DNA from: Oscillospiraceae bacterium
GTDB taxonomy: Bacteria > Bacillota > Clostridia > Oscillospirales > Oscillospiraceae
DNA: 36,457 bases
Reading direction: 5' to 3'
Assembly: GCA_016293265.1 (NCBI GenBank)
Contig: JAEDEN010000009.1
Coordinates: 1-36,457 of the forward strand
Both the position numbers and the translations under genes were made by a program. Below the pieces are notes generated by a model. The model was given only the letters and a program-made list of their open reading frames with translations, was not told where the DNA came from and searched no databases. This document shows, piece after piece, positions 1-5,618 of the stretch; positions within the stretch are counted from its first letter, which is position 1, and each line of letters starts with the position of its first letter.

Positions 1-2
1 CC

Positions 3-662
3 CGCGTTGCCTACCGTGAGAAGATCCGCAAGACCGTCCAGAAGCAGGGCCGCCATAAGAAGCAGACCGGCGGCAGCGGCCAGTTCGGCGACGTCTGGGT
101 CCGCTTCGAGCCCAACGAGGAGTCCGAGGAGATGGTCTTCGCCGAGGAGGTCTTCGGCGGCTCCGTGCCCAAGAACTTCTTCCCCGCCGTGGAAAAGGGC
201 CTGCGTGAGGCCTGCGTCCATGGTCCCCTGGCGGGCTATCCCGTGGTGAACCTGAAGGCCGTCCTGTATGATGGCTCCTATCACCCCGTGGACTCCTCCG
301 AAATCGCCTTCAAGACCGCCGCGCAGCTGGCTTACAAGGCCGCCATGCCCGAGGCCAACCCCTGCCTGATGGAGCCCGTGGGCGAGCTGAAGGTCACCGT
401 GCCCGACAGCTACATGGGCGATGTCATCGGCGACCTGAACAAGCGCCGTGGCCGCGTTATGGGCATGGATCCCACCGGCAGCGGCGAGCAGGTCATCTCC
501 GCTGAGGTCCCCATGGCCGAAATGACCACCTATGCCATCGACCTGCGCTCCATGACCCAGAGCCGCGGCAGCTTCACCTTCCACTTTGTCCGCTATGAGG
601 ATTGCCCCCCCATGGCCCAGGAGAAGGCCATCGCGGAGGCAAAGGCGCTGCAGGCGGAATAA
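3..662 (+). CDS. fusA: Elongation factor G (or EF-G-like paralogue), C-terminal 219 residues, 5' truncated by window
   Basis: The reading frame is open from base 3 to a TAA at 660-662, so only domains IV and V of a translation GTPase are present. The domain IV signature is visible (a GGSGQFGDV stretch near residue 25, then AGYPVVNLK and LYDGSYHPVDSSE), followed by domain V (YMGDVIGDLNKRRG). EF-G drives ribosomal translocation in the cytoplasm. Some positions depart from the usual EF-G consensus (TQSRGSFTF where TQGRGTYTM is common), so this may be the second EF-G-type paralogue found in many clostridia rather than the essential copy; the GTPase domain needed to decide lies outside. The tail after YEDCP is a charged, alanine-rich extension. 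Its last ~60 coding bases recur downstream at 812-872. Confidence 0.93.
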   Translation, partial: RVAYREKIRKTVQKQGRHKKQTGGSGQFGDVWVRFEPNEESEEMVFAEEVFGGSVPKNFFPAVEKGLREACVHGPLAGYPVVNLKAVLYDGSYHPVDSSEIAFKTAAQLAYKAAMPEANPCLMEPVGELKVTVPDSYMGDVIGDLNKRRGRVMGMDPTGSGEQVISAEVPMAEMTTYAIDLRSMTQSRGSFTFHFVRYEDCPPMAQEKAIAEAKALQAE

Positions 663-713
663 GCTGTTCCGAATTCCCTGGGGCAATCCGGCCCAGGGCT
701 CCCGCCGCAACCC
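602..713 (+). repeat. Direct repeat copy 1 (EF-G 3' end plus trailer)
   Basis: These 112 bases contain the final codons and stop of the EF-G gene plus 51 bases of trailer. They are repeated exactly 210 bases downstream at 812-923 with only two mismatches that I can find (at 668 and 675). Each copy carries a 7-bp inverted repeat (CCCTGGG...CCCAGGG; here 676-698) with a 9-base loop and no T tract. The duplication covers coding and non-coding sequence alike, so it is a DNA-level event, not a duplicated gene. Confidence 0.93.
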
Positions 714-741
714 CACGAAGTGGTTGCGGTGGGAAGAAGGA

Positions 742-818
742 GGGGCAAAGAAATGGAACGGAGTTTTCGCCGCAGGGCGGAAACGGAGTGAAATGGATTT
801 CGCCCCGACGTTTGCCCC
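742..818. repeat. Imperfect palindromic element between the two repeat copies
   Basis: The element is bounded by GGGGCAAA (742-749) and its exact inverse TTTGCCCC (811-818). In the middle is a strong hairpin: GTTTTCGCC (763-771) and GGCGGAAAC (776-784) around a 4-base loop, with one G-T pair. It encodes nothing convincing. Its right end overlaps the first bases of the second direct repeat. It could be a short interspersed palindromic element or a MITE-like insertion. Copy number in the genome cannot be seen from this window. Confidence 0.6.
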
Positions 819-923
819 CCCATGGCCCAGGAGAAGGCCATCGCGGAGGCAAAGGCGCTGCAGGCGGAATAAGCTGTCCCGAATCCCCTGGGGCAATCCG
901 GCCCAGGGCTCCCGCCGCAACCC
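812..923 (+). repeat. Direct repeat copy 2 (non-coding duplicate of EF-G 3' end)
   Basis: This is the second copy of the 112-base unit at 602-713. Here the coding-derived part has no upstream gene frame, so the duplicated last codons are not expected to be translated as EF-G. The CCCTGGG/CCCAGGG hairpin is preserved at 886-908. Near identity suggests recent duplication or continuing gene conversion. Confidence 0.93.
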
Positions 924-943
924 TACAGGCAGAATCTGTCATG

Positions 944-976
944 AAACCCCCGGAAAGGCTCTTTCCGGGGGTTTTT
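944..976 (+). terminator. Rho-independent terminator after EF-G
   Basis: A near-perfect 14-bp stem (AAACCCCCGGAAAG at 944-957 against 961-974) with loop GCT is followed by a short T run. It terminates the EF-G transcript and lies beyond both repeat copies. Confidence 0.92.
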
Positions 977-1014
977 GCGGGCGGTAAATTTTTTCGTTTT
1001 CTTGAAATTCCCTC

Positions 1015-1043
1015 TTTACAAATACCTGCGGATGTGGTATAAA
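1015..1043 (+). promoter_or_regulatory. Sigma-A promoter of the perR-rbr unit
   Basis: TTTACA (1015-1020) and TATAAA (1038-1043) are separated by 17 bases. The predicted start falls at about 1050, so the palindrome at 1052-1066 covers the transcription start region. Confidence 0.75.
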
Positions 1044-1051
1044 ATAATCAG

Positions 1052-1066
1052 TAACAAGAATTGTTA
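1052..1066. promoter_or_regulatory. Candidate PerR/Fur-type operator
   Basis: TAACAAGAATTGTTA is a 15-base inverted repeat (perfect 6-3-6; six of seven pairs when read as 7-1-7), the size and symmetry of PerR and Fur boxes. It lies just downstream of the -10 element and upstream of the Fur-family gene, which fits autorepression of perR and rubrerythrin. The assignment is inference from position and symmetry. Confidence 0.65.
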
Positions 1067-1094
1067 TTGATAAGGGCTGAGAGGGAGGTGGAAG

Positions 1095-1511
1095 ATGGAA
1101 GGTACACAGCGGTTCAGCAGAAAGCGCCAGGCCATTTACGAAGCGCTCCTCCGTTCCAGGGAGCACCCCAGTGCCGAGCATATCTACCAGAGCCTGAAGC
1201 CGGAGTATCCCGACCTGAGCCTGGGTACGGTGTACCGGAACATCAGGGGCATGGTGGAAAGCGGCGACGTCATCTGCGTGGGCAGCGTGGCGGGCAAGGA
1301 CCGTTTTGACGCCCATGTGGAGCCCCACGCCCACCTGCTCTGCCGCTGCTGCGGCGCCGTGGTGGACGTCGAGATCACAGACGCGCTGGCCCTCCAGTGT
1401 CAGGCCACCGCCCGGGAAAACCATATTGACCTGGACCTTCGCAGCCTGCAGTTTTCCGGGCTGTGTCAAAGCTGTAAAGAGCGGGGAATTCCCGATCTGA
1501 TGATCCAATAA
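1095..1511 (+). CDS. perR: Fur-family peroxide-responsive repressor (PerR)
   Basis: This 138-residue cytoplasmic metal-dependent repressor has an N-terminal winged helix (about 1-75) and a C-terminal dimerisation domain. Two CxxC pairs that bind structural zinc are visible (C83/C86 and C124/C127). The regulatory metal residues of Bacillus PerR can be matched by spacing: H24, D72, H78, H80 and D91. The aspartate at the D104-equivalent position favours a peroxide sensor (PerR) over an iron sensor (Fur). The ATG at 1095 follows a strong GGGAGGTGG site. Rubrerythrin begins 31 bases downstream without its own promoter, so the two are probably co-transcribed, and a Fur-type palindrome overlaps the shared start site. 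A Fur or Zur role cannot be fully excluded. Confidence 0.88.
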   Translation: MEGTQRFSRKRQAIYEALLRSREHPSAEHIYQSLKPEYPDLSLGTVYRNIRGMVESGDVICVGSVAGKDRFDAHVEPHAHLLCRCCGAVVDVEITDALALQCQATARENHIDLDLRSLQFSGLCQSCKERGIPDLMIQ

Positions 1512-1542
1512 ATACAATCAATTCATTTAGGAGGATACAATT

Positions 1543-2130
1543 ATGAAAAAGTGGGTCTGCACCGTTTGCGGTTATGTGTTTGAAGGCGAGAATCCCCCCG
1601 AGAAGTGCCCCGTGTGCAAGGTGGGCGCCGATAAGTTCGTGGAGATGAAGGCCGACGCCAAGCTGGCCGCCGAGCACGAGTACGGCATCTATGCCAAGAC
1701 CGTCAAGAACAACGCCGACATCAGCGAAGAGGACAAGAAGTATATCTTCGATCAGCTTATGGCCAACTTCAACGGCGAGTGCTCCGAGGTGGGTATGTAC
1801 CTGTGCATGGCCCGCATCGCTCACCGCGAGGGCTATCCCGAGGTCGGCCTGTACTGGGAGAAGGCCGCTTACGAAGAGGCCGAGCACGCTGCCAAGTTCG
1901 CAGAGCTCCTGGGCGAGGACCTGGAGGCCAACATGAAGGCCGACACCAAGGCCAATCTGGCCTGGCGCGTGGACTGCGAGTTCGGCGCCACCCAGGGCAA
2001 GTTCGACTTGGCCGCCTGCGCCAAGAAGAACGGCTTGGACGCCATCCATGACACCGTCCACGAGATGGCCCGCGACGAGGCCCGTCACGGCAAGGCTCTC
2101 AAGGGCCTGCTGGAGCGTTACTTCAAGTAA
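1543..2130 (+). CDS. rbr: Reverse rubrerythrin (N-terminal rubredoxin, C-terminal diiron domain)
   Basis: This 195-residue protein reduces hydrogen peroxide, and probably oxygen, using electrons from NADH-linked reductases, protecting anaerobic metabolism in the cytoplasm. Rubredoxin comes first (CTVC at 6-9, CPVC at 22-25), then a ferritin-like four-helix domain (about 45-195) with two ExxH diiron motifs (E112/H115 and E179/H182) and further glutamates at 79 and 146. In classical rubrerythrins the order is reversed; this order is that of the clostridial reverse rubrerythrins known to be PerR-controlled. AGGAGG precedes the ATG. It follows perR in what looks like one operon, with a terminator directly downstream. 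Confidence 0.95.
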   Translation: MKKWVCTVCGYVFEGENPPEKCPVCKVGADKFVEMKADAKLAAEHEYGIYAKTVKNNADISEEDKKYIFDQLMANFNGECSEVGMYLCMARIAHREGYPEVGLYWEKAAYEEAEHAAKFAELLGEDLEANMKADTKANLAWRVDCEFGATQGKFDLAACAKKNGLDAIHDTVHEMARDEARHGKALKGLLERYFK

Positions 2131-2143
2131 GCCGTTCAATGAC

Positions 2144-2177
2144 AAAAAGGAGGGAATCACGTGATCTCCTCCTTTTT
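2144..2177 (+). terminator. Terminator of perR-rbr
   Basis: AAAAAGGAGG (2144-2153) pairs with CCTCCTTTTT (2168-2177) around a 14-base loop that itself contains a short palindrome (ATCACGTGAT). The right arm ends in the T run. Confidence 0.85.
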
Positions 2178-2245
2178 GCATATGGGCCTCTCTGGGGGCG
2201 CGGTTGGTGTAAAGGGGCATGGTTCATCACCTCACCGCAATTTTA

Positions 2246-2258
2246 GGACATATTGTCC
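2246..2258. promoter_or_regulatory. Palindrome upstream of the XRE regulator, candidate operator
   Basis: GGACA-TAT-TGTCC is a perfect inverted repeat, extendable to 8-3-8 with one mismatch, and another AGGAC half-site follows at 2270-2274. It lies about 65 bases upstream of the XRE gene start and just before an AT-rich stretch that could hold the promoter. Binding by the neighbouring regulator is an inference. Confidence 0.45.
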
Positions 2259-2289
2259 AAAATGCCAATAGGACGATTTGCCTTATTAT

Positions 2290-2311
2290 ATACTGGATAT
2301 ACTGGATATAC
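2290..2311 (+). repeat. Short tandem repeat, 9-nt unit, about 2.5 copies
   Basis: The unit ATACTGGAT occurs at 2290-2298 and 2299-2307 and starts again (ATAC). It lies in the leader of the XRE gene between its AT-rich promoter region and its ribosome binding site. It may be fortuitous or affect leader structure. Confidence 0.6.
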
Positions 2312-2322
2312 CGGAGCCGGTA

Positions 2323-2547
2323 ATGCCGATGAAGATGCGGATTCGCGGCTTGAGGGAAGACAGGGACTTGAAGCAGCGGCAGATCGCCGAACGGCTGCGC
2401 TGTGACCAATCCCTGTATTCCAAATACGGGCGGGAGAAGCGTTCCCTGCTCCTGGAATATGCGGACAAGCTGGCGGGTTTTTACGGCGTCAGCCTGGATT
2501 GCCTGGTGGGCTCCACGGATGTGAAGACCCCCTATCCCAAAAAGTGA
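2323..2547 (+). CDS. Small XRE-family helix-turn-helix regulator
   Basis: This 74-residue protein is essentially a single lambda-repressor-like helix-turn-helix domain: an RIRGLREDRDLKQRQIAERL helix pair, a recognition helix around QSLYSKYGREKR, and the common ending FYGVSLDCLVGSTD. I start it at 2323 (MPMKMRIRG) because a GGAG lies 8 bases upstream; an ATG at 2278 would add 15 residues unlike the family. It probably binds DNA as a dimer, and the GGACA/TGTCC palindrome at 2246 is a candidate site. It sits between the rubrerythrin and Hrb genes in the same direction, so it may tune this stress cluster. No ligand domain is present and its target is unknown. Confidence 0.82.
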   Translation: MPMKMRIRGLREDRDLKQRQIAERLRCDQSLYSKYGREKRSLLLEYADKLAGFYGVSLDCLVGSTDVKTPYPKK

Positions 2548-2607
2548 CGGCAGTTCCGGGAAAATTCCGGATTCCATTCTATTTTTATCACCAAAAGGAG
2601 GCACATC

Positions 2608-3207
2608 ATGGACCCAAAGGCACTTTTCAAGCTCACCTATGGCCTGTATCTCCTCACCGCCCGGGAGGACGGGAGAGACAACGGCTGCATCATCAACACC
2701 GCTATTCAGGTGGCCAGCGATCCCGTCCGGGTGGCCGTCTCGGTGCTGAAGGGCGGTATGACCCACGGCATGATCGAAAGAAGCGGCGTGTTTTGCATCA
2801 GCAGCATCACCCAGGAGGCGGACTTCGGCCTCTTCCGGCGCTTCGGGATGCAGTCGGGGCGGGAGACGGACAAATTTGAGGGATTCCCCCATACCGCCCG
2901 GGACGGGGAGGGGCTCTGCTACCTGACCAAAGACGCTAACATGACCCTCTCGGGACGGGTGGAGGAAAAGCTGGACCTGGGGACCCACACCCTGTTCGTG
3001 GCCCGGGTGACGGAGGCCCGGGTGCTGTCCCAGGCCCCCTCCTGCACCTACGCCTATTACCAGAGCCACATCAAGCCCCAGCCCCAGGAGAAAAAGGGCT
3101 GGGTGTGCGTGGTATGCGGCTATGTTTACGAGGGAGATCCCCTGCCGGAGGACTTTGTCTGCCCCCTCTGCGGCCACGGGGCAGAGGATTTCGTCCGCAG
3201 GGCATGA
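2608..3207 (+). CDS. hrb: Flavin reductase-rubredoxin fusion (high-molecular-weight rubredoxin, Hrb-like)
   Basis: This is a 199-residue cytoplasmic redox protein. The N-terminal ~145 residues form an FMN-binding flavin reductase-like domain (GLYLLTAR, then AVSVLKGGMTH, then FGRRF-like segments). The C-terminal ~50 residues are a rubredoxin (CVVCGYVYEGDPLPEDF...CPLCG). In Moorella the equivalent Hrb passes electrons from NAD(P)H to the flavodiiron protein FprA for oxygen or NO reduction. No FprA gene is in this window, so the partner may be encoded elsewhere or may be the nearby rubrerythrin. The ATG follows AAAAGGAGG. The neighbouring PerR and rubrerythrin support an oxidative-stress role. 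Confidence 0.9.
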   Translation: MDPKALFKLTYGLYLLTAREDGRDNGCIINTAIQVASDPVRVAVSVLKGGMTHGMIERSGVFCISSITQEADFGLFRRFGMQSGRETDKFEGFPHTARDGEGLCYLTKDANMTLSGRVEEKLDLGTHTLFVARVTEARVLSQAPSCTYAYYQSHIKPQPQEKKGWVCVVCGYVYEGDPLPEDFVCPLCGHGAEDFVRRA

Positions 3208-3214
3208 AGGGGCC

Positions 3215-3243
3215 TTGCGGGCCGCTGCGGACTGTGATAAAAT
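3215..3243 (+). promoter_or_regulatory. Candidate promoter for the 75-residue protein
   Basis: TTGCGG (3215-3220) and TAAAAT (3238-3243) are 17 bases apart, starting a few bases after the Hrb stop. The -35 element is weak. Confidence 0.45.
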
Positions 3244-3274
3244 AGAAAAAATCACAAAAAGGAGCGGTTCACCC

Positions 3275-3502
3275 ATGGACATCAAGGAAAAGATCGAAGA
3301 ACTGGTGGAGAAGATCCAGAGTGACAAGACCATCCTGGAGAAGTTCCGCAAAGACCCCGTTGCCACGGTGGAGGGCCTGGTGGGCATCGACCTGCCCAAG
3401 GACCAGTTGGAAAAGCTGGCGGAGGCCGTAAAGGCCAAGATCGGCATGGACAAGCTGGGAGACGCCCTGGGCGGACTGGGCAGCCTCTTCGGCAGAAAGT
3501 AA
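3275..3502 (+). CDS. 75-residue protein with leader-peptide-like (Nif11/NHLP-like) helix, function unknown
   Basis: The ATG at 3275 follows AAAAAGGAG. The predicted protein is helical and charged over residues 1-57. The pattern D...LEKFRKDP...VEG..GIDLP resembles the leader part of nitrile-hydratase-like and Nif11-like peptide precursors. It ends in a short glycine-rich amphipathic tail (residues 57-75). There is no cysteine, no signal peptide and no GG cleavage site followed by a typical core. No peptide-modifying enzyme or exporter is nearby, so a RiPP role is only a resemblance; it may be an ordinary small helical protein. It has a candidate promoter and a strong terminator of its own. Confidence 0.75.
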   Translation: MDIKEKIEELVEKIQSDKTILEKFRKDPVATVEGLVGIDLPKDQLEKLAEAVKAKIGMDKLGDALGGLGSLFGRK

Positions 3503-3513
3503 GAATCATAAAG

Positions 3514-3548
3514 GAAGCAGGAGGCATCCGCCTCCTGCTTCTTTTTTT
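3514..3548 (+). terminator. Terminator after the 75-residue gene
   Basis: GAAGCAGGAGGC and GCCTCCTGCTTC pair around a short loop (ATCC), followed by a T7 run. It lies between convergent genes; the minus-strand side lacks a good T run, so it serves mainly the plus strand. Confidence 0.93.
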
Positions 3549-3561
3549 CCGTATGTCCGCC

Positions 3562-4785
3562 TCAGGCCAGCAGAGTCTCCAGGTCCTTCAACGCCACGGT
3601 TTCCGCTTTGGAGAAGTCCGCCCCCAGGAGGGAGTCGGCGGGAATGGCCAGGTACATCCCGTTGCCCTCAATGTAAGCCCCGGAGGTGACGGCCACCACA
3701 TGGCCGAATTCGTTCAGCAGCGCGCCGCCGCTGCTGCCGGAGGAGATGTCCGCCGTGGTGACCAGGGCGGGCAGGGAGGAGATGTCGGTTTCCCGCTCCA
3801 CGGCGCTGACAATGCCGCTGCTGACGGAAAGCCCCAGCCCCAGGGGATTGCCCAGGGCGTAGACCGTATCCCCGGGCCGGACCTCCGCCGTGCCCGCCAG
3901 GGTGAGGGAGGCGAAGGAGGGGGTGGTGACAAGGTTGTCGCTGCGGGTGCGGGAGACCCGCAGCACCGCCAGATCCGCCTCTTCATCCGCCCAGAGGACG
4001 CCCAGCACGGGGAAGACCTCGCCGGTGGAGAGGGTGGCGGTGGCGATGAGGGCGTCCTGAATGGCGTGGTAATTGGTGATGGCCACCCCGTCGGGGGTGA
4101 TGAAAAAGCCGCTGGCGCTGGCATCGGGGTCCTTTCCCATATAGCTGCTGAGGGAATCATATACCGTCAGGCAGAAAACGGCGGCCATATGGCGGTCGGC
4201 GGCCTGGCGGGGGGTAAGGCGCTGCTCCAGAAGCTCCTCCGCCCCGGAGCTGAAACGCTCCGCCAGGGCGGGCGTGCCCTGGCGGGAGAAGGTCAGGGCC
4301 TCCCGGGTCATCTGGAACAGCTCTCCCCGGGTGAGGGGACTGCCGTAGTCCCGGGAGAACAGGCCCAGCCGCAGGGCATAGAGGGCGGCGCCCTTCCCGG
4401 GGACCGTTTCCCCCAGGAGCCGCAGCACCAGGGCGCTCCACTGGTCGGCGGTGATGTATTCCCCGGCGTAGAGAAGGGGCGGGGGGAAGATGTCCTCCAG
4501 AAGCCCCTGACGGGAGAGGGCGGCCACGCTCTCCGCCGCCCAGGAGGGCACGTCGGAGTAGGGAAGGGTCCCGCCGCCGGAAATGCCCCCCAGCCGTGCC
4601 AGCAGCACCAGGGCCTGGGCCCGGGTGGCGCCGGCTTCCAGGTCATAGCCGGCGGAGGTGCCCTGCACCAGGCCCAGGGAGGAGAGAGTCCGGGCGTCCC
4701 GCAGGGCGTCTCCTTCCAGGGCCCGGGCGGCGGGCGCCCATACCAGGGCAAGGGCAAGGAGCAGGGAAATGAGCCGTTTTTTCAT
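3562..4785 (-). CDS. Exported SLH-repeat trypsin-like serine protease
   Basis: This 407-residue protein starts at the ATG at 4785, preceded by AGGAGG. It has a signal peptide (residues 1-22, ending ARALE). Residues ~25-170 contain three S-layer-homology-like repeats: LSSLGLVQGTSAGYDLEAGATRAQ; YSDVPSWAAESVAAL; and KGAALYALRLGLFS with LTRGE. A trypsin-like domain follows (about 200-400) with a visible triad: H240 in TNYHAIQ, D271 in EADLAVL, S352 in SGSSGGAL. No PDZ domain follows, unlike HtrA/DegP. SLH repeats usually bind the secondary cell-wall polymer, so a wall-attached protease outside the membrane is the best inference. Its substrate is unknown. It is monocistronic. Confidence 0.88.
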   Translation of the reverse strand: MKKRLISLLLALALVWAPAARALEGDALRDARTLSSLGLVQGTSAGYDLEAGATRAQALVLLARLGGISGGGTLPYSDVPSWAAESVAALSRQGLLEDIFPPPLLYAGEYITADQWSALVLRLLGETVPGKGAALYALRLGLFSRDYGSPLTRGELFQMTREALTFSRQGTPALAERFSSGAEELLEQRLTPRQAADRHMAAVFCLTVYDSLSSYMGKDPDASASGFFITPDGVAITNYHAIQDALIATATLSTGEVFPVLGVLWADEEADLAVLRVSRTRSDNLVTTPSFASLTLAGTAEVRPGDTVYALGNPLGLGLSVSSGIVSAVERETDISSLPALVTTADISSGSSGGALLNEFGHVVAVTSGAYIEGNGMYLAIPADSLLGADFSKAETVALKDLETLLA

Positions 4786-4852
4786 GGGAAGGCCTCCTGA
4801 AAGTCGAAAGAGTCGTTCTGCCGGGGCGCCAAAGGGCGGGCCGGCAGGTATG

Positions 4853-4881
4853 ATTGTACCACCGCCGGGCGCCCTTGACAA
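4853..4881 (-). promoter_or_regulatory. Promoter of the SLH-protease gene
   Basis: Read on the minus strand, TTGTCA (4876-4881) and TACAAT (4853-4858) are 17 bases apart. This places the transcript start about 60 bases before the protease ATG. Confidence 0.65.
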
Positions 4882-4892
4882 GGAAACAACCG

Positions 4893-4922
4893 TTGCATCC
4901 CACCGCCGGAGCGTGGTATAAT
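4893..4922 (+). promoter_or_regulatory. Promoter of deoC-deoD
   Basis: TTGCAT (4893-4898) and TATAAT (4917-4922) are separated by 18 bases, about 35 bases before the deoC ATG. I see no obvious DeoR-type operator. Confidence 0.7.
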
Positions 4923-4956
4923 AAAACATAAGAATCAAAGAAAAGGAGTTTTTACC

Positions 4957-5616
4957 ATGGATGTAAAAGAGATCCTTGCAAAGTGCGACCATACCCTCCT
5001 GGCGCAGACCGCCACCTGGGAGCAGATCCGGGCCATCTGCGATGACGGCATGAAGTACGGCTGCGCCAGCGTGTGCATCCCTGCCTCCTTTGTGGCCCAG
5101 GCGGCGGCATATGTGGAGGGCAAGCTCCCCATCTGCACCGTCATCGGTTTCCCCAACGGCTATGATACCACCGCCGCCAAGTGCTTCATGGCCTCCGAAG
5201 CCGTGGACAACGGCGCGGAAGAGGTGGACATGGTCATCAACCTGGGCTGGGTGAAGGAGAAAAAGTGGGAAGACCTCCTCTCCGAGATCAAGGCCGTCAA
5301 GGCGGCCTGCAAGGGCAAGCTCCTGAAGGTCATCATCGAGACCTGCTTCCTCACCCAGGAGGAGAAGATCAAGATGTGCCAGATCGTCACCGACTCCGGC
5401 GCGGAGTACATCAAGACCTCCACCGGCTTCGGCACCGCCGGCGCCACCCGGGAGGATGTGGCCCTTTTTGCCAAGCACGTGGGCCCCGGTGTGAAGATCA
5501 AGGCCGCCGGCGGCATCGCCAGCATCCGGGACGCGGAGGACTTTATCGCCCTGGGGGCCAGCCGCCTGGGCGCCAGCCGGATCGTAAAAGAAGTCAAAGC
5601 TATGGAGGAGAAATAA
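4957..5616 (+). CDS. deoC: Deoxyribose-phosphate aldolase
   Basis: DeoC (219 residues, full length) splits 2-deoxyribose-5-phosphate into glyceraldehyde-3-phosphate and acetaldehyde in the cytoplasm. The class I aldolase TIM barrel is recognisable: the Schiff-base lysine is K153 in YIKTSTGFG, with the accessory residues D91 in EEVDMVINLG and K182 in IKAAGGI. The opening DHTLL motif is also typical. The start follows AAAAGGAG. The deoD ATG lies 3 bases beyond the deoC stop and uses a ribosome binding site inside deoC, so the two are translated as an operon for deoxynucleoside catabolism, with a nucleoside transporter next door. Confidence 0.97.
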   Translation: MDVKEILAKCDHTLLAQTATWEQIRAICDDGMKYGCASVCIPASFVAQAAAYVEGKLPICTVIGFPNGYDTTAAKCFMASEAVDNGAEEVDMVINLGWVKEKKWEDLLSEIKAVKAACKGKLLKVIIETCFLTQEEKIKMCQIVTDSGAEYIKTSTGFGTAGATREDVALFAKHVGPGVKIKAAGGIASIRDAEDFIALGASRLGASRIVKEVKAMEEK

Positions 5617-5618
5617 AA

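Noticed and set aside
593..987. Several small frames across the repeats after EF-G
   Set aside because: They arise from the duplicated bases themselves, repeat the same peptide twice and have no ribosome binding site.
3562..4785. Classical HtrA/DegP annotation
   Set aside because: There is no PDZ domain and no N-terminal transmembrane anchor typical of Gram-positive HtrA; the SLH-like repeats point to a different architecture.
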